From Mixta sp. Marseille-Q2659 (GTDB taxonomy: Bacteria; Pseudomonadota; Gammaproteobacteria; Enterobacterales; Enterobacteriaceae): DNA of 64,000 nt. How positions within the stretch are numbered: the stretch's first letter is position 1; the number at the start of each line of letters is the position of its first letter. Below, in pieces: positions 35,570-47,184 of this stretch. The position numbers and the translations under genes are program-made. The notes under the pieces were generated by a model that searched no databases, was not told where the DNA came from, and saw nothing but the letters and a program-made list of their open reading frames with translations. The stretch lies in the NCBI RefSeq assembly GCF_940807255.1, contig NZ_CALNWY010000006.1, forward strand, positions 89,139 through 153,138. Reading direction: 5' to 3'.

Positions 35570-37975
35570 TTACCAGGTTTTACCAATATTAAACTGGAAC
35601 TGCTCCGCTTTATCTCCATCATATTTCTTAACCGGCTGGGCATACGAGAAGACCAGCGGACCCAGAGGCGACATCCACTGCAGCGCAATACCGCTGGAAA
35701 TACGAATGTTGCCCGGATCGCTGTAGTCAGGAATGCCTGCAGCGCGCGAGTCTGCCGTATTTTCCCAATTGGTATCCCAAACGGTACCGGCATCGACAAA
35801 CAGCGAGGTGCGCACCGAGTTGGAATATTTCTCGCTGATAAACGGCGTTGGGGTGATCAGCTCAAGGCTGGCCACGGCCATGGCGTTACCGCCCACCGCA
35901 TCATCCGATTTACACAGATTCTGGCTACCGGAACAGGTAGAAGAATCGTCATTCAGGTAAGCCGCTTTCGGACCAATGTTATTGGAGCGGAAGCCGCGTA
36001 CCGTACTGGAGCCGCCGGCATAGAAGTTCTCATAGAACGGCAGCTCTTTGCCACTCAGACCATCGCCATAACCTACGCGACCACGACCTAACAGAACCCA
36101 GGTATGATCGTCGTTAATCGGCATATACTGCTGGGTATCCAGCGTGACTTTATAGAAGCTATTGTCTGAGCCCGGAATAGTCACTTTACCGTTCAGATTG
36201 GTACGGTTACCGGCAGTGGGGAAGAAACCACGGTCCAGGTTGTTATACGTCCAGCCATAGTTGAAGGTGAAATCATCCGCAGAATATTCACTTTTACCTG
36301 AAATATCCGGATGCTGACCAACCGACTCCAGATAACGCCACATGGCCACCTGCGGCTGCATATTCGACAGGTCGTTATGCACATAGCCAAGGCCGACGCG
36401 CAGCGTGTTATTTTCATTAACCGGGAAGCCCAGCGTGCCGTCCAGACCATAACTCTTGTTGGTATAGTCAGAAAGGTCAGCGTCATCTGCTTTAAAGTCG
36501 TTATAGAAAATACGACCACCGAGGCTGACGCCGTCAACGGTGAAGTACGGATCGGTCAGCGAGAATTCCGCGTAGGTCTGATAGTCGTTTTTGGTGCCGC
36601 TGATGCCAACGGTATTACCGGTACCCAGCCAGTTATCTTGGGTTACGCCGACCTGGAAACTTACGCCGCTCTCGGTGCCGTAACCAATACCAAAGTTAAA
36701 GGTACCGGTATTACGCTCTTTCACCTTATAAACGACATCTACCTGATCCGGCGTGCCTGGTACGCGTTGCGTATCGACATCTACCGTCTCGAAATAGCCG
36801 GTACGGTTCAGACGCTCTTTACCCTGCTCAACCAGATTGCTGCCCAGCCAGGCGCCTTCCATCTGACGCATTTCACGGCGCAGGACGGAATCTTTTGAAG
36901 TATCGTTACCTTCAAAACGGACTTTACGTACGTAGTAACGGTTACCGGCATCGACATTCACATGCAGTTTAACCGTCTTATCGGCATCGTTGATTTCCGG
37001 CTGCGTTACCACGCGCGGATAAGCGTAACCATAACGGCCCAACAGCTGTTTGATGTTGTCTTCCATTTTGGTGACTTTAGTGCCGTTATACAGCTCGCCC
37101 GGTTCAACCTTCGCCAGACTTTCAATCTCAGCGGAATGCCCGGCCATGCTGCCATTCACCACCACGCCAGAAAGCTTATATTGCTCGCCTTCGTTAATGT
37201 TGATGGTGATATAGATACCTTTTTTATCCGGCGTCAGGCTGACCTGGGTGGAATCGATATTGAAACGCGCGTAGCCGCGATCGAGATAGAAGCTGCGCAG
37301 CGTTTCCAAATCGCCCGCCAGTTTCTGTTTCTGATATTTGCGATCGCCGACCAGGTTCCACCACGGCACTTCATCACGCAGCTGGAAGCGCGAGATCAGC
37401 TCATCGGAGCTAAAGGCTTTGTTACCTACTACGTTGATCTGCTGAATCTTGGCAGAAACGCCTTCGGTGAAGACCAGCTTCAGATCGACGCGGTTGCGCG
37501 GCAACGGCGTAACTACAGCTTTAACGCTGGCGCTATATTTACCGACGCTGTAGTAGAAATCTTCCAGCCCTTTTTCGATGCTGGAGATGGTGGTGCGATC
37601 CAGCGCTTCGCCGACGCGCACGCCGGAGGCTTCAAGATTCTGTTTAAGCATGTCATCTTTCACCGCTTTATTACCGGAGAAAGTGATGCTGGCAATGGTG
37701 GGACGCTCTTTCACCTGAACGATCAGCGTGGTGCCGTCGCGCAGAATCTGAACATCTTCGAAGTTTCCGGTAGCAAACAGGGCGCGAATGGTATTACTGA
37801 TATCTTCATCATCTACCATATCACCGACACGTACCGGCATGCTGAGCAGAGCCGCACCGACAGCAACTCGCTGAAGTCCTTCGAAATGGATGTCCTTCAC
37901 TACGAACCCGTCTGCACCGTAAACGGTGGCGCTGCTAAACAGCAGCGACGCTATGAGCAACTTTTTCATCGCCAT
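35570..37975 (-). CDS. bamA: Outer-membrane protein assembly factor BamA
   Basis: Core of the Bam complex that folds beta-barrel proteins into the outer membrane. 801 residues (E. coli 810). Signal peptide 1-20 (ATVYG then ADG). Five POTRA domains span about 21-420, then a 16-strand barrel. The conserved loop 6 motif VRGF and the terminal FNIGKTW are present. An extracellular loop pair of cysteines ([10 protein letters not shown]) is retained. The small length difference falls in variable surface loops. Confidence 0.98.
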   Translation of the reverse strand: MAMKKLLIASLLFSSATVYGADGFVVKDIHFEGLQRVAVGAALLSMPVRVGDMVDDEDISNTIRALFATGNFEDVQILRDGTTLIVQVKERPTIASITFSGNKAVKDDMLKQNLEASGVRVGEALDRTTISSIEKGLEDFYYSVGKYSASVKAVVTPLPRNRVDLKLVFTEGVSAKIQQINVVGNKAFSSDELISRFQLRDEVPWWNLVGDRKYQKQKLAGDLETLRSFYLDRGYARFNIDSTQVSLTPDKKGIYITININEGEQYKLSGVVVNGSMAGHSAEIESLAKVEPGELYNGTKVTKMEDNIKQLLGRYGYAYPRVVTQPEINDADKTVKLHVNVDAGNRYYVRKVRFEGNDTSKDSVLRREMRQMEGAWLGSNLVEQGKERLNRTGYFETVDVDTQRVPGTPDQVDVVYKVKERNTGTFNFGIGYGTESGVSFQVGVTQDNWLGTGNTVGISGTKNDYQTYAEFSLTDPYFTVDGVSLGGRIFYNDFKADDADLSDYTNKSYGLDGTLGFPVNENNTLRVGLGYVHNDLSNMQPQVAMWRYLESVGQHPDISGKSEYSADDFTFNYGWTYNNLDRGFFPTAGNRTNLNGKVTIPGSDNSFYKVTLDTQQYMPINDDHTWVLLGRGRVGYGDGLSGKELPFYENFYAGGSSTVRGFRSNNIGPKAAYLNDDSSTCSGSQNLCKSDDAVGGNAMAVASLELITPTPFISEKYSNSVRTSLFVDAGTVWDTNWENTADSRAAGIPDYSDPGNIRISSGIALQWMSPLGPLVFSYAQPVKKYDGDKAEQFQFNIGKTW

Positions 37976-38027
37976 CGTTGTTATGCGTTCTTCCTAACAC
38001 GTCCCAGCCTGGACAACGTTCCGGTCA

Positions 38028-39368
38028 TCACAGGCGAGAGAAATCATTGAATAGTGCAAGCCCCATTAACAGCACCAGCAAAATTGAGCCGATGCGATAA
38101 CTGAAGTCCTGAACTCGCTCAGACACCGGTTTCCCTTTGATTTTTTCAATCGCCAGGAAAAGCAGATGCCCACCATCTAATACCGGTAACGGGAAGAGAT
38201 TAATAATACCGAGGTTTACGCTAATAAGTGCGAGAAACATCAGATAATAAATCATCCCGTATTCCGCTGACATCCCGGCGCCTTGCGCGATAGAAATCGG
38301 CCCGCTCAGATTGTTCAGCTTAACATCGCCGGTGACCAGTTTGCCAAGCATGCCAACCGTCAGCTTCATTAACTGCCAGGTTTTCTCCCCGGCCTCGCCA
38401 ATTGCAGCGAACGGACCATACTGGCGTACCGTTTTATACTCTTCCGGCAGCGGCAGCACGCGCGGTACGACGCCGGCAAATCCTTCAGTCCCTTTTGCGG
38501 CTGGCGTCAGCGTCAGGCTGACGGTCTCACCCTGGCGTTCAACATCCACGGCAATCGCCTTATTCGGACTTTCCCGCACAAGGTTAACAAAACCTCGCCA
38601 GTCTGCCAGCGGCTGACCATCGACTTTAACGATCCTGTCACCTGCTTGCAAACCTGCCGCGCTGGCGGGCGAATTTGCCTGCACCTGCGCCAGAACCGTT
38701 TCAATCTCAGGGCCACGCGGTTCAATACCTAATGCGACAACCGGATCTTGCTTATCCGGTTCGAAATGCCAGTTACGCAGATCGACCCGTTTTTCCACCC
38801 GCTGCGATGAGCCAAACGGCGCCAGACTTAAGGTCACTTCGGCATCGCCGATTTTCCCCACCAGCGCCATACGCACAGCATCCCAGTCAGGCGTTTCGAT
38901 ACCGTCAACGGCTTTAAGTTCCATACCGGGCAAAATTTGCGCCTCTGCAGCCACCGAGCCGTTCAGGATTTCGCCCGTCACCGGACGCACGCCAGGGACG
39001 CCGTGAATAAAGACCAGCCAGTAAGCAAAGATAGCAAACAGGAAATTAGCAATCGGACCGGCGGCAATCACCGCGGCGCGTTGCCATACCGTTTTGTTGT
39101 TGAAGGATTGATGACGCAGCTCCGGCGGCACGCTTTCAACGCGTTCATCCAGCATTTTGACGTAGCCGCCAAGCGGAATAAGCGCGATAACATATTCGGT
39201 GCCAAGCCGATCGCGACGGCGCCAGAGCGCTTTACCAAATCCCACGGAAAAACGCTCTACTTTAATGCCGCAGCGACGCGCTACCCAAAAATGACCAAAC
39301 TCATGAACAGTAATCAGTACGCCCAGCGCAACGATAAAGGCAGCAAGACTCCAGATAAAGCTCAGCAT
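38028..39368 (-). CDS. rseP: Site-2 protease RseP
   Basis: Inner-membrane zinc protease that cleaves the anti-sigma factor RseA after DegS and so releases sigma E. 446 residues (E. coli 450). The zinc motif is HEFGH at 22-26, the second active-site motif is PVLDGGHL near 400, and two PDZ domains lie between (about 115-310). Hydrophobic segments sit at both ends. It is followed by bamA. Confidence 0.97.
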   Translation of the reverse strand: MLSFIWSLAAFIVALGVLITVHEFGHFWVARRCGIKVERFSVGFGKALWRRRDRLGTEYVIALIPLGGYVKMLDERVESVPPELRHQSFNNKTVWQRAAVIAAGPIANFLFAIFAYWLVFIHGVPGVRPVTGEILNGSVAAEAQILPGMELKAVDGIETPDWDAVRMALVGKIGDAEVTLSLAPFGSSQRVEKRVDLRNWHFEPDKQDPVVALGIEPRGPEIETVLAQVQANSPASAAGLQAGDRIVKVDGQPLADWRGFVNLVRESPNKAIAVDVERQGETVSLTLTPAAKGTEGFAGVVPRVLPLPEEYKTVRQYGPFAAIGEAGEKTWQLMKLTVGMLGKLVTGDVKLNNLSGPISIAQGAGMSAEYGMIYYLMFLALISVNLGIINLFPLPVLDGGHLLFLAIEKIKGKPVSERVQDFSYRIGSILLVLLMGLALFNDFSRL

Positions 39369-39380
39369 AACGTCTTGTCC

Positions 39381-40236
39381 TTACAGCGTCCTGAACACCA
39401 GCAGCAGCAGACAGGCGAAAACCGGTACCGCAGCAGTCAGGCTATCGATACGATCGAGAATGCCGCCGTGGCCGGGGATCAGGTTTCCGCTGTCTTTAAT
39501 TCCGGCTTCACGTTTGAACATGCTTTCAGTAAGATCGCCGAGTACGGAAGCGAGCGCAGCTTACCGAGCAAACCAGCAGTACGCTCGGCGTTACGCTCAG
39601 CGGTGCCCACAGGCCGAACAGCCAGGCGATGATAGCTGAAGTAAGCAAACCGCCGAAAAAACCTTCCCAGGTTTTACCCGGAGAAACCTTCGGCGCCAGC
39701 TTATGTTTGCCGAACAGGCGACCAAACATATAGGCGCCGGAATCCGCGCCCCAGACCAGAATCATCACATACAGCAGCCACCAGGCGCCGGCGAAGTGAT
39801 CGCTCTCATAGTGATACTGGCGCAGCGCAACCATGCCGCAGAAAAAAGGCACGATAGTTAATACGCCGAAGAATAACCGCAGCACGCGCGAATGGCGCCA
39901 GAAGCCAGCAGAGCCCGGATAGAACAGCACCAGCAGCAAGGCGACGATCCACCATGTCAGTGCAGCCCAAAGCGATCCGCCGATTTGCGGTAACTGAATG
40001 GCATGTTGATAAGGCGGAAGCGTAAACAGCATAACGGCAAGCAGCAGGCCGCAAAACACGGCCAGCCAGATGCGTTGAAGACGGGAGGTAAAGCCAGCGA
40101 ACTGACCCCATTCCCAGGCGGCCAGCATACATACCACCAGCGTGGTAATCGCGAATCCAGATGGCGGTAACCAGAAAAGCGCAGCGATCACCAGAGGGAT
40201 CAAAATGAACGCTGTAATCAGACGTGACTTCAGCAA
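39381..40236 (-). pseudogene. cdsA: CDP-diglyceride synthase CdsA, frame broken by one extra base
   Basis: Makes CDP-diacylglycerol from phosphatidate and CTP, the precursor of all phospholipids. The first frame reads 40236 to a stop at 39526 (236 aa), matching E. coli CdsA to LLVCSV and then running into unrelated residues. Dropping one of the two T at 39561-39562 (plus strand) restores [19 protein letters not shown], then [18 protein letters not shown] and a stop at 39381, giving 284 aa (E. coli 285). The lost part contains the CdsA family signature with catalytic acidic residues. The gene is essential in E. coli, so a sequencing or assembly error is likelier than a true loss. It lies 18 bp after uppS. 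Confidence 0.88.
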
Positions 40237-40254
40237 AGGTTACCCCCAGGGCGC

Positions 40255-41007
40255 TCAGGCGCCGCCAGGTGCTGCGCCGCCAAATCGACGCTCACGATGT
40301 GAGAAAGCATTCATTGCACCTTCAAAAACTTGTTCGTCAAAATCAGGCCAGAGAACATCGGTAAAATAAAATTCCGCATAGGCGATTTGCCACAGCAGGA
40401 AGTTACTGATGCGATGCTCTCCCCCGGTCCTTATTACCAGATCCACCGGTGCCAAATCGTGCATACAGAGAAATCCGGACAGCGTAGTTTCTTCGATCTG
40501 GTCAGGACGGAGCAATCCTTCCTGCACCTGCTCGGCTATCTTTTTTACGCCGTGAATAATATCCCAACGGCCGCCATAATTCGCGGCAATGTTGAGAGTT
40601 AATCCATTATTTTGTTGAGTAAGTTCCTCAGCGCGACGAATGCGCTCCTGTAAGCGTGAATTAAAACGGCTAATATCGCCAATAATTCTTAACCGAACAT
40701 TGTGTTTGTGCAGGCTTTTTACTTCGCTATCCAGCGCCCAGACAAACAGCTCCATCAGCGCCACCACTTCCTGCGCCGGACGGGACCAGTTCTCGCTACT
40801 AAAGGCATAAAGCGTGAGTGCTTCCAGTTTATGACTAACGGCAAAGCTTACGGCGCGACGCACCGATTTCACTCCCGCTTTATGACCAGAAACACGGAGT
40901 TTACCCTGATTTTTCGCCCAGCGGCCGTTGCCATCCATGATGATGGCCACATGGCGCGGGCCTGTCCGCTGCTGGTCATCGGTTGTTATTTGAGTTTCGG
41001 ACGACAT
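40255..41007 (-). CDS. uppS: Undecaprenyl diphosphate synthase UppS
   Basis: Cis-prenyltransferase making the C55 carrier for peptidoglycan and O-antigen. 250 residues. The catalytic Asp is in HVAIIMDGNGRWAK near residue 25, and RTGGEHRISNFLLWQ lies in the C-terminal substrate site. It is also called ispU. It is followed closely by cdsA. Confidence 0.98.
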   Translation of the reverse strand: MSSETQITTDDQQRTGPRHVAIIMDGNGRWAKNQGKLRVSGHKAGVKSVRRAVSFAVSHKLEALTLYAFSSENWSRPAQEVVALMELFVWALDSEVKSLHKHNVRLRIIGDISRFNSRLQERIRRAEELTQQNNGLTLNIAANYGGRWDIIHGVKKIAEQVQEGLLRPDQIEETTLSGFLCMHDLAPVDLVIRTGGEHRISNFLLWQIAYAEFYFTDVLWPDFDEQVFEGAMNAFSHRERRFGGAAPGGA

Positions 41008-41071
41008 AACGCGTATTCATTTCCTTTCATCAGAAATACAGCGGCTTCTGAATACATTTCCCGTGCGGCTG

Positions 41072-41095
41072 TAAAAAAGCCGTGACGACCACGGC
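41072..41095 (-). terminator. Terminator between dxr and uppS
   Basis: GCCGTG and CACGGC pair around GTCGT on the minus strand, followed by six T. Genes from uppS onward probably have their own promoter in the 41008-41071 interval. Confidence 0.8.
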
Positions 41096-41195
41096 TCTGT
41101 TCACCGCTTTGGCTGTGTGTAAATGCGAAACGGGAGCCGGGGACTATACCAGTTTCATCCCAGGCTCACAAATAGCGACCACGCAAATCCGTGAA

Positions 41196-42398
41196 TTAAC
41201 CGGCTTTGGCGAAACGCGGCAACAGCGCCTGCGCGGCACGTCGCGACTCGCTATCAATGGCCAGTACCGCTTCCACGCTCTCTGGTTCGGCATGATGAAG
41301 CGATGCCAATACTGCGGCATTAAGCGCGGCAATATCGGTAAAGCGAATCTGCGCGTTCAAAAACGCTGCAACCGCAATTTCATTTGCCGCATTAAGCGCG
41401 GTGGTTGCCGCCTGCCCCTGTTCACACGCTTCCATTGCCAGCTTCAGGCAGGGATAACGATTAAAATCGGGTTCGGCGAAGGTTAACGCCTTCATGCGGG
41501 TGAAATCGAGCGGCGTTACGCCAGCTTCTACACGCTGCGGCCAGGCCATCGTATGCGCGATCGGCGTCCGCATATCGGGGGAACCCAGCTGTGCCAGTAC
41601 GCTGCCATCGCGGTAACGCACCATAGAGTGAATAACCGACTGCGGATGCAAAATCACTTCCATCTGCGCATCGGTCGCATTAAACAGCCAGCGGGCTTCA
41701 ATGTATTCCAGGCCTTTATTCATCATAGTGGCGGAGTCAACGGAGATTTTTCGCCCCATCGACCAGTTCGGATGCGCGCAGGCCTGCTCCGGCGTAACCG
41801 TTGCCAGGGCAGAGAGCGGCGTGTCACGAAACGGTCCACCTGATCCCGTAAGGATAATCGACTCAATGCCGTTTTCCTGCAGGTTAGCGTATCCTAACTG
41901 TTGCTGGATGGAAGCAGGCAAACTCTGAAAAATCGCATTATGCTCGCTATCGACGGGCAGCAATCGCGCGCCGCTGGCGCTTACCGCCTCCATAAATAAA
42001 CGGCCGCACGTGACAAGCGATTCTTTATTTGCCAGCAGTACCGTTTTACCGGCGCGAATGGCTGAAAGCGTCGGCAACAGGCCCGCCGCGCCGACTATCG
42101 CCGCCATAACCTGATCAACGTCATCCAGCGCGGCCAGCTGACAGGCAGCCTCTTCTCCGGCCATGACCTCGGTATTAACGCCCAGCGCGCTTAAACGCTG
42201 GCGCAGCAGGCCAGCACTGACATCATCCGCCATGGCGGCAAACGCCGGACGGAAACGCAGACACTGCTCGGCCATTAACTCGACGTTAAAGCCTGCAACC
42301 AGTGCTTTTACCGCGTACAGATGGGGATTTGCCTGCACCACCGCCAGCGTATTAGTGCCAATCGAACCGGTGGAGCCGAGAATGGTTAATTGCTTCAT
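41196..42398 (-). CDS. dxr: 1-deoxy-D-xylulose 5-phosphate reductoisomerase Dxr
   Basis: Second step of the MEP isoprenoid pathway. 400 residues (E. coli 398). The NADPH loop is [10 protein letters not shown] at 8-17; [13 protein letters not shown] and [13 protein letters not shown] contain metal and substrate residues. It shares a neighbourhood with uppS, which uses its downstream products. The start is ATG at 42398. Confidence 0.98.
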   Translation of the reverse strand: MKQLTILGSTGSIGTNTLAVVQANPHLYAVKALVAGFNVELMAEQCLRFRPAFAAMADDVSAGLLRQRLSALGVNTEVMAGEEAACQLAALDDVDQVMAAIVGAAGLLPTLSAIRAGKTVLLANKESLVTCGRLFMEAVSASGARLLPVDSEHNAIFQSLPASIQQQLGYANLQENGIESIILTGSGGPFRDTPLSALATVTPEQACAHPNWSMGRKISVDSATMMNKGLEYIEARWLFNATDAQMEVILHPQSVIHSMVRYRDGSVLAQLGSPDMRTPIAHTMAWPQRVEAGVTPLDFTRMKALTFAEPDFNRYPCLKLAMEACEQGQAATTALNAANEIAVAAFLNAQIRFTDIAALNAAVLASLHHAEPESVEAVLAIDSESRRAAQALLPRFAKAG

Positions 42399-42473
42399 GA
42401 GGCCGCTCTGTGTGGGAATTTGGACACGGCGCTACAGAGAATGCGCCAGTGCGCCAACAATGTGTGACAAAGC

Positions 42474-42518
42474 AAAACGCCGTCAAACAGCGTAACACTA
42501 CGCTGCGGACGGCGTTTT
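42474..42518 (-). terminator. Terminator after frr
   Basis: AAAACGCCGTC and GACGGCGTTTT form an 11-bp stem; the loop contains a second small stem (CAGCGTA with TACGCTG). The T-run is the end of the stem itself. Confidence 0.8.
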
Positions 42519-42535
42519 ACAGAGGCCGGATGGAA

Positions 42536-43093
42536 TCAGAAGTCCATCAGCTCCGTTTCTTTTTCAGCCAGCGCGGCATCAACTTTCTTGATATACGCGT
42601 CGGTCATTTTCTGGATTTCATCCTGCGCGCGGCGCTCTTCATCTTCGCCGATCGCTTTATCTTTCAGCAGCGCTTTGATTTTGTCGTTGGCGTCGCGACG
42701 CACGTTACGCACGGAAACGCGACCCTGCTCGGCTTCGCCGCGCACAACCTTGATCAGGTCTTTACGACGTTCTTCCGTCAGCGCAGGCAGCGGCACGCGA
42801 ATATCTGTGCCAGCTGAACTCGGGTTGAGGCCGAGATCGGATGACATAATCGCTTTTTCAACGGCCTGACTCAGGGAGCGGTCAAAAACGTTGATCTTCA
42901 GCGTGCGTGAGTCTTCGACGGTAACGTTGGCCAGCTGGCGCAGCGGAGTCGGCGTACCGTAATATTCTACTACGATACCGTCGAGAAGCGCTGGTGATGC
43001 GCGGCCAGTGCGTACTTTGCCGATGTTATTTTTGAACGCCTCAACGCATTTTTCCATGCGCGTGTCGGCATCTTTTTTGATGTCGTTAATCAC
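42536..43093 (-). CDS. frr: Ribosome recycling factor Frr
   Basis: Splits post-termination ribosomes with EF-G. 185 residues, the E. coli length, from a GTG at 43093 with AAGGG 7 nt upstream; the protein reads [20 protein letters not shown] after the start. [18 protein letters not shown] is the family signature. It is 141 bp after pyrH. Confidence 0.96.
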   Translation of the reverse strand: MINDIKKDADTRMEKCVEAFKNNIGKVRTGRASPALLDGIVVEYYGTPTPLRQLANVTVEDSRTLKINVFDRSLSQAVEKAIMSSDLGLNPSSAGTDIRVPLPALTEERRKDLIKVVRGEAEQGRVSVRNVRRDANDKIKALLKDKAIGEDEERRAQDEIQKMTDAYIKKVDAALAEKETELMDF

Positions 43094-43234
43094 GTTGTAA
43101 CCCTTGGATTCTGTTTGACCTGCCACAGCGAGCGTGTCAGGAAACGGTAAAATTCGTCGATAATCCTGAACGGTGCGCGCCGCCTGTTTACGCCGCGCCA
43201 ACAGAATATACCTTATTTTACGCCGTGACGGATA

Positions 43235-43960
43235 TTAATGCGTAATCAGGGTGCCTTCTTTTTCACCCATCACGACACGACGCAGCGCGCCCGGCTTATT
43301 CATATTGAAAACACGAATCGGCAGCTGATGATCGCGCGCCAGGGTAAAGGCCGCCAAATCCATCACTTTCAGCTCACGCTCCAGCACTTCCTGATAGGAT
43401 AGCTGATCGTACAGCGTGGCATCTGGCGTTTTCACCGGATCGGCAGAATAAACGCCGTCAACTTTGGTCGCTTTCAGCACCACGTCAGCTTCAATGTCGA
43501 TACCGCGCAGGCAGGCGGCGGAGTCCGTGGTAAAGAATGGATTGCCGGTACCGGCGGAGAAAATAACCACGCGATTATTGCGCAGCAGGCTGATGGCTTC
43601 CGCCCAGCTGTAGTTGTCGCACACACCGTTAAGCGGGATAGCAGACATCAAACGCGCGTTCACATAGGCGCGGTGCAGCGCATCACGCATCGCCAGGCCG
43701 TTCATGACGGTCGCCAGCATGCCCATATGGTCGCCGACAACGCGGTTCATGCCCGCCTGGGCCAGACCGGCGCCGCGGAACAGGTTACCCCCACCAATAA
43801 CGACGCCAACCTGAATACCCAGCTCTACCAGCTCTTTAATTTCCTGAGCCATGCGATCGAGTACGCTTGCGTCGATGCCGAAACCTTCGGCGCCCTGCAG
43901 CGCTTCGCCACTGAGTTTTAGCAGGATACGTTGATAAACAGGTTTTGCATTGGTAGCCAT
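43235..43960 (-). CDS. pyrH: UMP kinase PyrH
   Basis: Phosphorylates UMP to UDP; hexameric, GTP-activated. 241 residues starting [20 protein letters not shown], the family length. Another ATG two codons upstream (43966) has closer AGGA spacing and cannot be excluded. Nucleotide-binding GGGNLFRG and [13 protein letters not shown] are present. It lies after tsf and its terminator, so it probably has its own promoter. Confidence 0.96.
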   Translation of the reverse strand: MATNAKPVYQRILLKLSGEALQGAEGFGIDASVLDRMAQEIKELVELGIQVGVVIGGGNLFRGAGLAQAGMNRVVGDHMGMLATVMNGLAMRDALHRAYVNARLMSAIPLNGVCDNYSWAEAISLLRNNRVVIFSAGTGNPFFTTDSAACLRGIDIEADVVLKATKVDGVYSADPVKTPDATLYDQLSYQEVLERELKVMDLAAFTLARDHQLPIRVFNMNKPGALRRVVMGEKEGTLITH

Positions 43961-44083
43961 GGTCATTTTTTCCTGGAAGCTATCATGAAAATGAGGAGTT
44001 AAATCCGATCTATCATCCGCTTAGCGGGTAAGGATTGCTATTGGGATGAGACTGAAAAATGCTGAAGATCTCAGACAAAAAAG

Positions 44084-44106
44084 AACCGCCGATTGGCGGT
44101 TCTTTT
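44084..44106 (-). terminator. Terminator after tsf
   Basis: AAGAACCGCC and GGCGGTTCTT form a 10-bp stem around AATC, followed by T-run on the minus strand. Confidence 0.92.
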
Positions 44107-44113
44107 GGGACCA

Positions 44114-44965
44114 TTAAGACTGCTTGGACATGGCCGCAACTTCTGCAGCGAAGTCGCTTTCAACTTTCTCAATGCCTTCGCCCACTTCGAAGCGGATGAA
44201 GTTAACCACGTCAGCGTTTTTCTCTTTCAGCAGCTGACCAACGGTTTTGCTCGGATCCATCACGAACTGCTGACCGGTCAGAGAAACTTCACCGGTGAAC
44301 TTGTTCATACGACCCTGAACCATTTTCTCCGCGATTTCGCGCGGTTTGCCAGACTGCATAGCGATGTCCAGCTGGATCTGATGCTCGCGCTCAACCACGT
44401 CAGCCGGTACGTCTTCCGGTTTCACGTATTCAGGCTTGCTCGCCGCAACGTGCATCGCAACGTGCTTAACCAGCTCTTCGTCAGCGCCGGTAGCAGAAAC
44501 CAGAACGCCGATACGTGCGCCGTGCAGGTAAGAACCAATCACGTCGCCTTCCAGGATAGCAACACGACGGATGTTGATGTTTTCACCGATTTTCGCCACC
44601 AGCGCAGTACGCTGATCTTCGAATTTCGCTTTCAGCACGTCGATGTCAGCGATACGCTCAGCGGTCGCGGCAGCGATAACTTCTTTACCAAATGCCAGGA
44701 AGCCAGCATCTTTAGCAACGAAGTCAGTTTCGCAGTTCAGCTCAACGATCACGCCGGTGTTGCCAGCAACTTCAGCCAGGATCACACCTTCAGCAGCAAC
44801 GCGACCAGATTTCTTCGCTGCTTTCGCCTGACCAGACTTACGCATGTTGTCAATCGCCAGCTCGATGTCGCCATTCGCTTCAACCAGCGCTTTTTTACAT
44901 TCCATCATGCCAGCGCCAGTACGCTCGCGCAGTTCTTTTACCAGAGCAGCGGTAATATCAGCCAT
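44114..44965 (-). CDS. tsf: Elongation factor Ts
   Basis: Nucleotide exchange factor for EF-Tu. 283 residues, the E. coli length. The N-terminal UBA-like domain is followed by the TDFV motif in [12 protein letters not shown]. It follows rpsB by 251 bp. Confidence 0.98.
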   Translation of the reverse strand: MADITAALVKELRERTGAGMMECKKALVEANGDIELAIDNMRKSGQAKAAKKSGRVAAEGVILAEVAGNTGVIVELNCETDFVAKDAGFLAFGKEVIAAATAERIADIDVLKAKFEDQRTALVAKIGENINIRRVAILEGDVIGSYLHGARIGVLVSATGADEELVKHVAMHVAASKPEYVKPEDVPADVVEREHQIQLDIAMQSGKPREIAEKMVQGRMNKFTGEVSLTGQQFVMDPSKTVGQLLKEKNADVVNFIRFEVGEGIEKVESDFAAEVAAMSKQS

Positions 44966-45146
44966 TCTCTCTTCCTCAGTTGTCTGTTGCCTGCGGTTCT
45001 CCCGCTGGTGCGGGAAACAGCCGCCACGGCTTTGCCAGGGCGACCAGCCTGCTTGCCCGCTTAACCTTCAGCGGACCCACAGCCCTGTTCGCAGGAGTGC
45101 TTCGCAGCCAGATTCGGCACCGCCTGACCGGCTGCGGTTAAAAAAA

Positions 45147-45173
45147 TAAAGGGGCCACAAGCGGCCCCTTACA
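45147..45173 (-). terminator. Attenuator or partial terminator between rpsB and tsf
   Basis: AAGGGGCC..GGCCCCTT pair around GCTTGT on the minus strand, followed by ATTTTTTT after two bases. It would reduce tsf transcription relative to rpsB. The remaining rpsB-tsf spacer (44966-45146) is GC-rich with no gene. Confidence 0.75.
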
Positions 45174-45216
45174 GATCACATCTGAATGATAAGGGCTCTG
45201 TACAGAGCAAACCTTA

Positions 45217-46097
<881 letters not shown>

Positions 46098-46104
46098 GGC
46101 GCGC

Positions 46105-46134
46105 TTTATACCATAAAGCACTATTTGACGCCAA
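46105..46134 (-). promoter_or_regulatory. rpsB promoter
   Basis: TTGGCG (46129-46134), an 18-nt spacer and TATAAA (46105-46110) on the minus strand, followed by GCGCGCC, a GC-rich discriminator usual for stringently controlled ribosomal promoters. The 46135-46307 interval must hold the divergent map promoter; no gene seen. Confidence 0.65.
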
Positions 46135-46307
46135 TAATAGTTCGCGTCGTTTCTCAGCGCATTTAATGCCGCTGCTCACTTTCCGTAATGATTACAATAA
46201 CCGCCAGCCGTTGGTTAACGCTCAGTGGCAGCCCACTGGCTGACCTGCTAACATGGCACCACTTGCTCTATTATTGTCGAAAATGACGACAACTGCGGAT
46301 AAAATTC

Positions 46308-47102
46308 ATGGCAATTTCAATTAAAACCCCTGAAGAAATCGAAAAAATGCGCGTGGCGGGACGTCTGGCCGCCGAGGTGCTGGAGATGATCGAACCTTAT
46401 GTGAAGCCGGGCGTCTCCACCGGCGAACTCGATCGCATTTGCAACGACTATATCGTTAATACACAGCACGCCGTCTCCGCCAGCCTCGGCTACCACGGTT
46501 TTCCGAAATCGGTCTGCATTTCGGTCAATGATGTGGTGTGTCACGGCATTCCCAGCGACGACAAACTGCTAAAAGATGGCGACATCGTCAATATCGACGT
46601 CACGGTCATTAAAGATGAGTATCACGGTGACACGTCGAAAATGTACATCGTCGGCAAACCGACCATTCAGGGCGAGCGCCTGTGCCGCATTACACAGGAA
46701 AGCCTTTATCTGGCGCTGCGCCTGGTGAAGCCGGGCATCCGCCTGCGTACTCTGGGCCGCGAAATTCAGAAGTTTGTCGAAGCGCAGGACTTCTCCGTGG
46801 TACGTGAATATTGCGGACACGGCATCGGCAAAGGCTTCCATGAAGAGCCGCAGGTGCTGCATTATGATGCGGACGACGGCGGCGTGGTGCTGCAGGCAGG
46901 CATGACCTTTACCATTGAACCGATGGTAAACGCTGGTGATTATCACATCCGCAGCATGAAAGATGGCTGGACGGTAAAAACCAAAGATCGCAGCTTGTCC
47001 GCGCAGTATGAGCATACTATTGTGGTGACCGACAACGGCTGTGAAATTCTCACCTTGCGTAAAGATGACACCATTCCGGCAGTGCTGGTAAACGAAGCCT
47101 GA
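46308..47102 (+). CDS. map: Methionine aminopeptidase Map
   Basis: Removes the initiator methionine. 264 residues, type I. The dinuclear metal ligands lie in VNIDVTVIKDEYHGDTS, HGIGKGFHEEP and FTIEPMVN. It is divergent from rpsB as in E. coli and followed by a terminator. Confidence 0.98.
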   Translation: MAISIKTPEEIEKMRVAGRLAAEVLEMIEPYVKPGVSTGELDRICNDYIVNTQHAVSASLGYHGFPKSVCISVNDVVCHGIPSDDKLLKDGDIVNIDVTVIKDEYHGDTSKMYIVGKPTIQGERLCRITQESLYLALRLVKPGIRLRTLGREIQKFVEAQDFSVVREYCGHGIGKGFHEEPQVLHYDADDGGVVLQAGMTFTIEPMVNAGDYHIRSMKDGWTVKTKDRSLSAQYEHTIVVTDNGCEILTLRKDDTIPAVLVNEA

Positions 47103-47132
47103 GGGCTACTTCCTGCCTGACGAAATGTAACG

Positions 47133-47160
47133 AAAGCCGACTCGCCGTCGGCTTTTTTTA
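47133..47160 (+). terminator. Terminator after map
   Basis: AAGCCGAC and GTCGGCTT pair around TCGCC, followed by a T-run. Confidence 0.88.
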
Positions 47161-47184
47161 TGGCGAAAGCGGAGCAACTTCTCA

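Noticed and set aside
39526-40236. Treating the 236-codon cdsA frame as a complete shorter gene
   Set aside because: Its last dozen residues are unrelated to the family, and the missing part with the catalytic signature is present intact in the next frame.
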